A stretch of DNA of 44,647 nt from Gonium pectorale. Lineage: Eukaryota; Chlorophyta; Chlorophyceae; Chlamydomonadales; Volvocaceae. This document shows positions 35,561 through 44,647 of the stretch, piece after piece. Position 1 is the first letter of the stretch. Every line of letters begins with the position of its first letter. Under the pieces are notes generated by a model. It had not been told where the DNA came from. It made no database searches and saw only the letters and a program-made list of their open reading frames with translations. A program made the translations under genes and the position numbers. The DNA is taken from positions 549,353 through 593,999 of the forward strand of contig LSYV01000017.1 in assembly GCA_001584585.1 (NCBI GenBank), written 5' to 3'.

Positions 35561-38500
35561 CTACCTATCACCTTCAACCCACCCCGTCGCCTTGGCATCG
35601 CTATCGCCGTTTCCGCTTCCACCGCCACTGCTGCCGGCCTCTGGGTCCACCTCCGTGCCTGCTGCGCCGCCCTCTCCTGCTGCCTCGCCCTGCGCCGGCG
35701 GCGGCGGTGCAGCCGCTGCCGCCGCCGCAGCGGCGGGCTTTACGGCAATCTCCGCCGCCACAGCGTTGCGGCTGCGGCCACTGCCGCCGCCACCGCCACC
35801 GCCACCGCCGCCGCCGCCGCCGCCGCGCAGGCGCCGCAACACCGTCACCGCCACCACCACGACCAGCCCCAGCCCAAAGCTGAGTCCCAGCACCAGACCA
35901 ATCACGAGGGAGTCTATCTCATTCATGTCTTCGGGAAGCCAGACGGCCTTGATGGCGTCGGATAGGCCGTCGCCCGTGAAGTTGCCTAAAAAGGCCTCCA
36001 CGGATAGAGTGCCGTTGGCCACCCTCTCTATCGCATCCGACATGGACGACGTCGCCGCCACGACTGTACGGCGGACCTGCTTGAGCAGATCCTCTAACTG
36101 CAGTAGAGCCCCCGGATCCGAGTAGTCCAGATTCGCCATGACGGTTTGGATCGCGACCAGCCGGCTGTCCGCGTCAACGACCGCCGTCAGGAAGGCGGCG
36201 GTGGCCCGGGCCGCAAGGTCGTCTGACGCGGCGGTCTCCAGCAGGCGGCGGCGCCGCCGGTCATGCTTGACTAGTTGGTTGCCGTCATAACCGTTGGCGG
36301 TTGCAGGTACGGTAACGGCTGGATCGCCGTTGCCGTCGGCAGGGCTGGGCTCGCCGAGGCCGGGGCCGAGGGCCCGTGCCGGGTCGAAGTGAGGCGGCAG
36401 CGGTAGCATGCGCTCCAGGTACGTTGTCGTACTTGTCGTACCGAGCAGGGAACGGCGGCGCTTGGGCGGCGCGACCGCCGCGCCGTCAAAGCTGTTGGTC
36501 AGGATGGCGTAGGTTGTGTTGACCACCTCCTCCACGAAGGTGCGGTTGGAGGTGGTGCTGTTGAGGAGGGCGACGGCTGCGGGGAGGGTGCGTGCGGGCG
36601 GGGCGGCGGGCATCGGAGGGAGAGAGGGGTTACCGGGTTTTAGGTTGCGACCGGGGATGGGGGACGGCGCGGGGGGCAGGCCCTCGTTATGAAGCCAACG
36701 GATGCGCCCGCCCAGCACCCCCACATCCCCCCACGTACACGCCCATCCCCATGCGACAGCGTGGCCCCAGACTGCGACTCCCGTCCAGCAGCCAATCCCC
36801 CGATACCCAAATCCCAAAGACCTCGCACACCCCGCCCCCAGATCAGGCATACGCACGCCCAGTTGTCGAATGCTACCGTCGTACGGCCGTACGGCCACAG
36901 GCTATTAGCACTCACGTGCGGGCATGTAGCGTTGGATCGTGAGCGCGAGGCCGGCCTGTACGGCAGCGGCCGCCGCCGCGTCGGTAACCCCGGGGTACAA
37001 GGCGCGGAATAGCCGGGAGGCGGGGGCCATGAGCACGTGCATGCGTTGGTTGACAACGAACAGCCGTTGGACGTTGATCTTGTATTGGTAAGACCAACTG
37101 CCGAGGTAGGTGGACGAGATGGTCCCGTTTGTCGGCGGCGGGCCGGGGTCGTACCCGGCCGGCGTAAACTCCTTGCTGTACGAGTAGTCAACGGCCGTGA
37201 GCACGTAGGTCGTGTTGAGCGGGTCAACCTTTGACTGGTCGTCGGGCCACGTAAGGCCGTACGATGCGCCCGCCCTGTACATCAGCACTGCCAGCCGTAC
37301 ATTGACGTATGCGCTGGTGCCGTACCCGGACGCCAGCACGGACGCGACGGAGGAGAGCGGCGTGATGACGGAGCGGTTGGTGGCGGTTGGCACGACAGTC
37401 CAGAGGTAGTTGTTCGGTAGCACGCCGCCACTGCCCGTTGTGTCCGTGTCATAACAGTTCCTGCCGGATGGTGCATAGGACCCCAAAGGCAGCGACGTCA
37501 TGTACACAGTGCCATTGTTGAAGCTCAAATAGAAGACGCCGGGCGTTGCGCCGGTGCTGGTAGTCGTGCTTGAGTTGGTGGTAGTTGAGTTGGTGGTTGT
37601 GGCGGTTGGGACAACCGAACCTGCCTGGGACGAGCTGGCGGCGCACTGCACCCGACCCGCCGCCAGCGCAAGGCCCATCAGCGTTGGGGGCAGCGCTCGG
37701 CAAACGTACACGCAGCCGATGGGGGCAGGGGCCGGTAGCGGCGGTCGGAGGAATGGTGGCGGCGGCGGTTGAGGGAATGGTGGTGGCGGCGGCAGCGGCG
37801 GCGGGGACGCAGTGGGTTTGAGGGGTGGCGTGGGGGGGATGCCCGGTTTGGAGGCGCCAGGAGGCGGCTGAGGCGGCGAGGGCGAGTTCGCGGGAGGCGA
37901 AGGCGGGGGCTGCGGTGGGATTGGAGGGCTGGGTGTGGCAGGCGGAGGGTTTGGGGAGGGGCTCGGCCGCGGAGGCGGGCTGGGCAGGCCGGGAAGGGAG
38001 GGGGGAGGGGAGGGCTGCGGAGGGACGGGGGGAGGGGGTGATTGCGGTGGCAGGGGTGGCGGGGAGGGGGGAAGCGGCGGGGGCGAGGGCGGCGGCGGAT
38101 GGGGAAGGAGACGGGCTGGGTGGTGGGGTGGGCGGGGGCGGGCTGGGAGGCTGCGGAGACGGCGGGGGCGGGGGCGAAGGGGATGGCGGCGGGGGCGGCG
38201 GGGGCGGGGGCCACGGCGGTGGGGGCGGGGGTAGAGGCGGGAACGGGGGCGGAGGTGGCGGAGGTGGTGGTGACGGCGGGGGCGGCGGTGGTGACGGCGG
38301 CGACGGCGACGGTGGCGGCGGCGGTGGCGATGGAGGACGGGGAGAGGGCGGCAGCGCCGACGGCGGCGGCGAAGGGCTCAGCGGCATCGGTGGCGGCGGC
38401 GAGGGAGGGGGGATCGGTGGCGGTGACGGAGCGGGCGAGGGCGGGAGAGGGGACGGGTTTGGTGGGGAGGAAAAGGCAGGAGTCGGGGGAGGCGGCTGTG

Positions 38501-39151
38501 GCGGCGCCGGAGTCGGTGGTGTGGGACCCGGTGGACCGGGGTTCGGAGGTAACGGAGGAGGTGGTGTGGGCTGTGGCGGCAGCGGGGGACCCGGCGGAGG
38601 AGGGCGCGGCAGCGGCGGCGGTGGTGGAGGCGGAGGCGGCGAGCTGGGCGGCCGAGGGGAAGGGGGCCGTGGGGGTGGGCTGGGCGGCGGCCTAGGTGGC
38701 GCAGGAGGCGGCGGGGGCGACGGCGGCGGGGCAGGCGGCCGCGGGGGACTGGGGGGTGGCGGGGAGGGGGCCGTGGCGGCGGTGGCGAGGGCGGGCAGAC
38801 GTAGGTGCAGTACTGGCCTGGCGGGAGAGGCGGGAAGGGCGGCGGAGGCGGGGGCGAGGGCGGCCACGGTGGGCTCGGCGGAGTGGGCGGCGGAGCGGGC
38901 GGTAGCGGGGGTGCGGGGGGCGGGAAAGGCGGTGGGGGAGGCGGCATAGGCGGTACTCCTATGACGAACATGAGGGGTGGGGGTGAGGGTGGCCTGGGCG
39001 GTGGGGGAGGCGGGGACGGCGGGGGCGACGTGAGCAGAGTGTCGACGATGGTCGATAGGTTCTCTACTGCCGAAGCAGGCTGCTCCTGAAACGCCACCAG
39101 CGCCAGCAACTGCCCCAGCGCCAACCATGCGATTCGGGACCTGGACGCCAT
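35561..39151 (-). CDS. Proline-rich [SP]n single-pass membrane glycoprotein, pherophorin-like in composition
   Basis: Two exons on the minus strand, 39151-36916 and 36576-35561, with a 339-bp intron (GTGAGT donor, CCGCAG acceptor, phase 1) restoring MPAP-VALLNSTT. Net length is about 1083 residues. A signal peptide (MASRSRIAWLALGQLLALVAFQEQPASA) precedes about 435 residues of SPPPP/PPSPP, expected to be hydroxylated and glycosylated as in algal wall HRGPs. A Thr/Asn-rich sequon cluster and a globular region I do not recognise follow (GVFYLSFNNGTVYMTSLPLG, SSTYLGSWSYQYKINVQRLF). A membrane segment lies at about 969-993 (LVIGLVLGLSFGLGLVVVVAV). The tail begins RRLR, then a run of Gly and Ala-rich sequence. 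The proline-rich part changes frame near 38760 and back near 38105. No pherophorin domain was seen. A wall-to-membrane linker or sensor is possible. Confidence 0.75.
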
Positions 39152-39590
39152 GCCGCGCGTGCACGACGTAGAACACGTAGGCGGCGTTGATGTCTGCTTG
39201 AGATGTTCCGCTCCTGGCCGTTGTAGGTAGTAAGCGCGTCGGACGAAGCGACCCGGCCCGTGCGGCAAGCGAAAAGTTGTCACGGCCTTCGAAGGTTAGT
39301 CCGACAGTCATGGAACATCCTCACGTGTCTGTTCTATTTCAGGTGTTTACGGGCAAGGGTTTTCCAGGCCGCTAACGTATTAGGTTGCCGAGCAGCCCAA
39401 TCCAAAAGGCATTGCTAGCGAGACCTCTGTTTTAATGCAAGACGCGGAAGAATTGCTTGTACTAAGGTCAACGCGCAACCGTTCCCGAACCGACTGCCAG
39501 TCACGGCATCCCGTGGCTCCGTGCCCAACTGCCAAAACCCGGATCCCGGCGGGCCCATGTGCTTGCATGATACGCGGTTTGGAAACAAGG

Positions 39591-39626
39591 GACCGCCTGC
39601 GGCGGTGCGGCTAAATTTAGCAAGGT
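39591..39626. repeat. Short palindromic element, copy 1
   Basis: Hairpin ACCGCC-TGC-GGCGGT is followed by the perfect palindrome GCTAAATTTAGC (39610-39621) and AAGG. The same arrangement occurs at 41339-41376. Confidence 0.75.
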
Positions 39627-39825
39627 GAGCCGTGCAGACGGCGGTTGTGTCTGGACGCCCTGATGCCGAGGCTCCCTTGCCCTCGTACTCCGCTCCTTGC
39701 CCCTCCTGTACACCCCCCACCCCGCCGCCGTCCAACGAAATCCCTCAACCGTGCCCCAGGCCCCATCCCTGGATCTTGAGTGACAATGTGGCACTGTGTT
39801 TCCCGCCCCCCCCCCTGCTTCCCTT

Positions 39826-40160
39826 GGGCCCTTCGGTACGAATCGGCGCTATCATATTGCGTGCTCTGGCCGTACCCTCTTGCCGTACCTAGGCCCTTGT
39901 GATATGATAGATGCCTCCCCCCGTGATTCCTGCGCCACCCCGTCGCCTTGGGCCCTTGCTTGGTCAGTATGGGCACTGTACCCCAGCGTCCTCCACGCTC
40001 CCAGGTCCTCGCCTTGGGCCCTTGGAATACGATTGACGCCCTCCCCGAGGTTAGTGTGGCCCCACAACGCGCCCTGCGCCTTGGACCCTTGGGTAAGGTT
40101 GGGCACATGCCGGTGTGTGTTACAAGTGCCCATACGAGCCTTTTGGCCCCTCGGCACAGC
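39826..40160. repeat. Degenerate ~60-bp tandem repeat with CTTGGGCCCTTGG core
   Basis: The core recurs near 39831, 39889, 39950, 40014, 40080 and 40139, spaced 58-66 bp. Cores vary (CTTGGGCCCTT, CTAGGCCCTTG, CTTGGACCCTTGG), and the flanks often hold a NTACGAT or GTAAGGTT word. Similar cores appear singly near 40761. Confidence 0.65.
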
Positions 40161-41338
40161 CCCGTTCACGCCCTCAACAGAGCATTCCTACGTTCATAGA
40201 CAGAGAACAGAAAGGCACCCAACTTGCGCGGATCAGACCTGCTCATGACATGTTCCTACATGTTCCTCCCACGTTCCCATTCCCCGCGTCTTCCCGTTCC
40301 CGTTCCCGTTTCCCCCGTCCACCGCAACCACTCACCCTGGGCATTTTGGCTGCCACACTGTATGACTGCTCGGGCGGCACGCCTCCAACCCGACCTTAAG
40401 AAGCCGGCCTGTGTTCCATTAGGGTTGGGGGCTTTATTCGGCCCTCTCCTGCAATGCCACTGGCCCTGTCTTCGCCACTCCCCCCGCACCCCTGTTGTGG
40501 CGGTCCTGGGCGCACCTTCCCCGGGCCCTAACCCTGACCTGCCGCCCCCGCCTCCCCCACTTCGCACCGCCTCCTGTGTCCGCCTGTATTTGGCCCCCCT
40601 TGATGCCCCGCCTCCGTGACTCCCCACCACCTCCTCCGTCTGCCTTTATTGCCTCCCCCCCTCTTATGCCTCCGTCCCCCCCCACCCCCCAGGCACGGCC
40701 CCGTGCGTGGGGGCTCGGCATTTCCCATGCTCGCTCCCACGCCACGCCCCCTCACCCGGGCCCCTTGGGTAAGGTCAGGCGCTGTCGATTTGCACACCTC
40801 TTGGCCCCATGCCCCGCGCCTTTGCCCTGGAGCCTGGACGGGAGGCACCCCACCGCCCCCGCATCTGCTGTGCCCCAACCCCCTGGGCCCCCCACACCAA
40901 CCGATGGTTCGTTCTTGAATACAATGCCATCAATACATCATATGTGTGCTTAGGAATGCCTCCGACCACTGACCGGGTCTAGGCGCGGCGCTTGCATGTT
41001 CGGCGCACGTCAACTCATTACGGCGCTGTACATGCTCCATACATTCAGGTGATTATATTCCATACAAATAGCGTCCTTTCTCGTCGCCGCGGCGCTCTGG
41101 GTCGGTTTCGTGTACGGGTTTCCCTAGTGCTGACTTTCTGCCCTCTTCTCTGTTGCCCTGCCACATGCTCTCGCCTTGTCCAGGGCTGCCTGGCCTTCTT
41201 CGTTCGGCTGTCTGTAAAATTAGGAAATGTTCCCCAAGCCTTCAACTTTTTTAATGGATGCGAAAGGTTGGTGGAAAGAATAGGCTGGATTCAAAATTTT
41301 AGGCTGCGCGTTGGCAAGAAGTGATAAAAAATACAAGC

Positions 41339-41376
41339 GACCGCCTTTGGCGGTGCAGCTAAATTTTAGCAAGGCG
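41339..41376. repeat. Short palindromic element, copy 2
   Basis: ACCGCC-TTT-GGCGGT, then GCTAAATTTTAGC and AAGG, matches 39591-39626. It lies about 120 bp upstream of the SGNH gene start codon. Confidence 0.75.
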
Positions 41377-41497
41377 ACTCCCTACTCCCGACTATTTTTT
41401 ATAACTTTCCCAACTAACACTGTGCCGTACTTGTTCTGGGTTTCATCCGATCATCGCTTGGGCATGTTTAGGTCGAAGAACATGCCTTGCTTGTGAC

Positions 41498-44400
41498 ATG
41501 CCAACAAACGTGGTACTCCTGCTGCTGGTGCTCACCAGCGGCGTGCGCTGCTGCCAGGCCATCAGCAGCCTTCAAGATATTCCAGTCTGCAGACGTGTCA
41601 CCCAGCCGTGGAGGAAGCAAATACCCGGCGGAATGCAGGATTCCGCCGTCGGAATGGCGTTAGAGCCCATTCTCAAGTACACTTTCTGCACTCCCGACGA
41701 GCATCTTCGGCCCGCAGTTGGACACTTGGGCCTGGCGGCGAGGCTGAGGAAGCTGGTATCGGGCCTTATATTCGGGCGCAAAAGCACCTTGAAGATTGGC
41801 GTCATTGGAGGCAGGTTAGTAGTGCAGCCCACAGTTGTGAACCACGCTCTCGCAGCAGGGGGGGGGGCTGATGTTAAGCATGTCGTTGTAGTGCAGCTGG
41901 AGTTTGCACGCACGTCACTTGTCACGATTGCCGTACGTGGTACCTAACACGAACTGACCTGACACCACGCTGCCTCGCCCAGCGTGTCATGGGGCATCGG
42001 TTCCTTTATACGCAAGACGTCGTGGTTTTGGCTGTTTAACGATTGGCTGGTGAGTTGCTCTGTTAAGCAAGCCTCGAGTTGGACATGTACGCTGGACATG
42101 TACGCCAACTGATTTCTTGTAAATAAAGCTGAACTCAGCCCCTTGATGACCTATCTACCCCCGACCTTGCAGACTTCCGTCTCAACTTCGTACAACTTCA
42201 CCCTTTCGTATCGCAACGGCTGCGTCCGGGGCACACCGTCTGCCTACATGGCCGTGTGCCTGAATCTGGGCGTTGACCCCGACGTGGACTTGGTGTTTGT
42301 GGAGTGAGTACTGGCAACGCCTATCTGTCTGCCTGTTGGCTGCTGCTGCGCTGCCCCATGGATGGCAGCACACAGAAACACCAAGCTTTTTGGACCATGT
42401 ATGTTGCACATACACACATACAGGCAGCTCAAATGCGATGCACATAGGCCAGACTAGGCGCACCCCAGCACGGCATTGCATAGGATCACCCCAGAGAGAA
42501 TTCTGGGCCGCATCGCTCGGGGGCTACGGTGGTGGTCGCCGCCGAACTGACATGCAGGGACATCACCCCTTCGACTGCCTCTAGAGCCCTACAACGACAT
42601 CATCACTTCCGCTCGTCGTATGTATGCGTTGTTCCTTTTCATCAACACATACAGGTACAATGTCAACGACCACTTCCACAACGTGGTAACAAACAACCCC
42701 ACCGTGCGGGACATGGAGAGACTGGTGCGACGCATCCTCTCCCTGCCCGGTGCGCCTGCGGTGGTGCTCGTCCAAGTGCCCAAAGTCAACGACACCCGAA
42801 TGCCCTGGCCGTTTTACGAATCGAGGTGGGTTGGATGGGGGGCATGGCAATCCTATAACTGCACATTGAGTACGTACAATAGCTGTGCTTGATGATTGTT
42901 TGCCCGCTTAAGTGTTCAACGTGCGTGCATGATGGTGTGTTCAGACATGTCTGCCTGCCTGCATGTATGTGCATGTGTACTGGCTGCAATAGTTTGGGTG
43001 CTGACTGTGCTAACGATTTTTACCAGCCAACACCTCCTGGCTACTCAATCCGCCCTCCTACCTCCCTCTGCCCTGCCTCCCTGTCTGCAAACATGCATAT
43101 CAGCGAGGACGTGGAAGGTGAGATCTGTGCTGATCACAAACTTGCACCTATACGTACCTGGGAACTGCCAAACTAATTCCAATGTATGCTGGACGCAGCT
43201 GCACTTGCTGCGTATTACGACCTCCAGTATCTGTCGCTCCGAAACACGCTCTTCCGGCTGGCGGAATCTGACCCAGTTCGGTTTTCATGGAGGGAGACCT
43301 TTCAGGACCACCACCCCAGTCAGCTCGGCCACGAGATCCTCTCGGAGCTGGCCATACACCTCTTCCAGGAGGCTGCCATCGACGCCGTCCTCCGACCCGT
43401 TGCCACACCGGCGGTGGTGGCCACAGCTGGCAACCCCCCCACCGCAGAGTACACTGGGCAGCGACGGCTCCGGGGCCCCATGTACCCCGGCAATTACGCG
43501 CCCACGGGGGCAGTCTGCGCCACGGGCGCCACCTTCAAGGAGCACGTGCAGGAGGTGCAGGGGTGGCTGTGGGTCAACGAGGGCCTCACTGAGGCTCGGC
43601 AGAAGTGGGGGTACATCTCGGACGTGCCGGGCTCCTGGCTCCTCATCAACATGAGCACGCTGCTGCCGAGCCCGGGCCCGGGGGCACCCGTCCAGGTGCT
43701 CCTCACCTACCTCGGCTCGTACGAACACATGGTACGTTACGGCATGCACGGCGGACTGTATGACTGTACGAATGCACGCACTTGCAAATGCTAAGCACGC
43801 ACAAGAGACCCAAGTTCTTATCTTGATTGGGTGTGCTCCTTTGTTGTCCTACCTGTGTTGACACCACATTTGCCCATCCTGGTGCGTGTGGAAGTAGAGG
43901 TTTGGGGAAGTAGAGGCATCCAACCTGGCTGGCCTGGCACAGATGCTGCCTACTGTGCATACGCATACCCCTGTCCTGAATGCATCTTGTGTATGTGATG
44001 AGTGAGTCACTGATCATGGCCTGAGCTTGCTGGCTTCCTTGTGTGTATGTGTGTGTGTGTGTGTTGGCATGCTTCCTATTGGTGCTTGGTTACTCATCAT
44101 CAACAATCATTTAAGAAATGATTCGTACGTAAGTTACAAACTGCTGTCTTTCGGCAACCCCTAGCCTCATACGTACTTCCAAACTTTCACCCACCCTGGC
44201 TTTGTTTGTTCATCAATCAGGGTATGGCGATCGTGGAGTGTGTCTGGGGCTGTGCATGCAGCCCCGTGGTCGTGGACGCACACCTGCCCGGCGAGCGCGT
44301 GTCGCAGACATACATGGTCCCCATCAACAGCACGCAGTCGGAAACGTGCATGATGGGCGTCACCGTGCTCAACGACACCAGCAGCGGGGAGCACAAATTC

Positions 44401-44647
44401 AAGGTGCGGGCGGGCGTGCATGGGCGTGGGCGTGGGCGGGGCGGGGGCGTGGGCGGGCGCGTGGGCGTGGGCGTGGGCGTGGGCGCGTGGGCGTGGGCGT
44501 GGGCGTAGGCGTAGGCGTGGGCGTGGGCGTGGGCGTGGGCGTGGGCGTGGGCGTGGGCGTGGGCGTGGGCGTGGGCGTGGGTGGAAGGGCGAGTGCGTGG
44601 AGATTCAGATGAAGCGGCGGGTTACAGTAACCAGTAATGCCCGATGC
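41498..44647 (+). CDS. Secreted SGNH/GDSL-hydrolase-like protein (3' end beyond window)
   Basis: Seven exons are visible: 41498-41814, 41983-42049, 42173-42303, 42655-42825, 43104-43117, 43199-43731 and 44221-44403. All phases agree and give about 472 residues before the window ends inside the next intron. A signal peptide (MPTNVVLLLLVLTSGVRCCQA) starts the protein. Joining exons 1 and 2 yields GVIGGSVSWGIGS, a block-I-like motif with a candidate nucleophilic Ser. FVEYNVND (about 169-176) resembles the Asn-containing block, and DHHPSQLGHE (about 268-277) the Asp/His block near the end of the fold. A Cys-containing beta-type region follows (MAIVECVWGCACSPVVVD). The fold call is from motifs only; substrate unknown, perhaps a wall polysaccharide or acyl ester. 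Exon 5 is only 14 nt. The last visible intron holds a (GTGGGC)n minisatellite. Confidence 0.8.
42586..42654 (-). repeat. Dispersed intronic element copy ending at a splice acceptor
   Basis: On the plus strand: CCTACAACGACATCATCACT, GCTCGTCGTATG, then TGCGTTGTTCCTTTTCATCA and ACACATACAG. It aligns with 30389-30450, with a few bases inserted. The last CAG of the element is the 3' splice site of intron 3. Confidence 0.6.
43104..43117 (+). other. 14-nt micro-exon of the SGNH-like gene
   Basis: Bounded by CATATCAG and GGTGAGAT, it encodes EDVE plus split codons on both sides (phase 2 in, phase 1 out). Including it is the only way found to join exon 4 (phase 2) to exon 6 (which needs phase 1): YES-SEDVEA-ALAAYYDLQY. 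Confidence 0.7.
44039..44065. repeat. (TG)n microsatellite in SGNH-gene intron 6
   Basis: A short TG dinucleotide tract within the 43732-44220 intron. Confidence 0.8.
44415..44582. repeat. (GTGGGC)n hexanucleotide minisatellite in an intron
   Basis: More than 20 near-perfect GTGGGC copies run from just after the donor at 44404. They read as poly-(VG) in one frame, but the preceding exon has a good donor (AAG, then GTGCGG), so this is intron. Confidence 0.9.

Larger units (their letters stand above)
39152..41497. other. Divergent spacer between the proline-rich gene and the SGNH gene
   Basis: The genes diverge from here, so both promoters lie inside. It contains a degenerate tandem array at about 39826-40160, CGTTCC-type simple repeats near 40285-40315, C-rich tracts to about 40900, and two copies of a short palindromic element (39591-39626, 41339-41376). 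The last 250 bp before the SGNH start are T/A-rich, with TTTTTATAAC near 41396-41405, a weak TATA-like candidate about 95 bp upstream of the ATG. Confidence 0.55.

Noticed and set aside
37769..38949. Plus-strand Gly-rich open frames opposite the proline-rich gene
   Set aside because: The reverse complement of proline codons reads as Gly/Arg. They have no start context, no domain and the signal peptide is on the other strand.
37449..39311. A 620-codon minus-strand open frame taken as one proline-rich protein
   Set aside because: It has good SPPPP sequence only between about 38770 and 38110. Its start lacks the signal peptide and its end is out of frame with the conserved downstream region, which continues in another frame.
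40992..41324. A 110-codon open frame upstream of the SGNH gene
   Set aside because: Mixed composition with no signal, domain or splice support. A downstream TGTAA at about 41215 lies inside it. Could be an unknown small gene, but the evidence is too weak.
44202..44612. Open frame ending in poly-(GV)
   Set aside because: Produced by the GTGGGC minisatellite after a good donor site at 44404.
1..44647. tRNA, rRNA or other structured RNA genes
   Set aside because: No cloverleaf with a plausible T-loop and anticodon arm was recognised by eye. A covariance-model search would be needed to be sure.

Overview
The window looks like nuclear DNA of a volvocine or Chlamydomonas-like green alga. It is GC-rich and its genes are split by many short GT-AG introns. 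Introns and spacers are full of (GT)n, (GTGTG)n, (GTGGGC)n and other simple repeats. It encodes a proline-rich [SP]n cell-wall-type glycoprotein, a large receptor-like kinase with a TKL-type catalytic domain, and a eukaryotic N-glycosylation enzyme (ALG8). One TGTAA, the usual algal poly(A) signal, lies downstream of one gene. I cannot name a species.

Layout: (1) 1-3141 (+), the 3' part of a multi-exon gene I do not recognise. (2) 5544-9667 (+), a three-exon secreted/single-pass membrane protein with a beta-helix-like ectodomain and no kinase. (3) 13469-20739 (+), its tandem paralogue, with the same ectodomain and membrane segment followed by a long Ser-rich cytoplasmic region and a kinase domain. 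(4) 20740-25685, a repeat-rich spacer holding a 20-N assembly gap, a 469-bp perfect duplication on both sides of the gap, a 38-bp tandem repeat and a dispersed element. (5) 25686-32349 (+), ALG8 in nine exons, the first intron using a GC donor, with several satellite-bearing introns. (6) 35561-39151 (-), a proline-rich single-pass membrane glycoprotein whose proline-rich frame is shifted twice in a compensating way. (7) 41498 to beyond the window (+), a secreted SGNH/GDSL-hydrolase-like protein with a 14-nt micro-exon.

The most interesting biology is the adjacent pair of receptor-like genes. One is a full receptor kinase with a large insert in its catalytic domain and HGD in place of HRD. The other is a membrane-anchored, kinase-less copy of the same ectodomain. 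Near-identical nucleotide blocks shared by the two suggest recent gene conversion. ALG8 acts in the ER and is not functionally tied to its neighbours. Four genes (2, 3, 6, 7) enter the secretory pathway and several carry many N-glycosylation sequons.

Exon boundaries were read from splice motifs, phase agreement and homology. They are reliable for ALG8, the two receptor-like genes and the SGNH gene, and less so for gene 1. Most long open frames outside these models arise from GC-rich or period-3-compatible repeats and are not genes.
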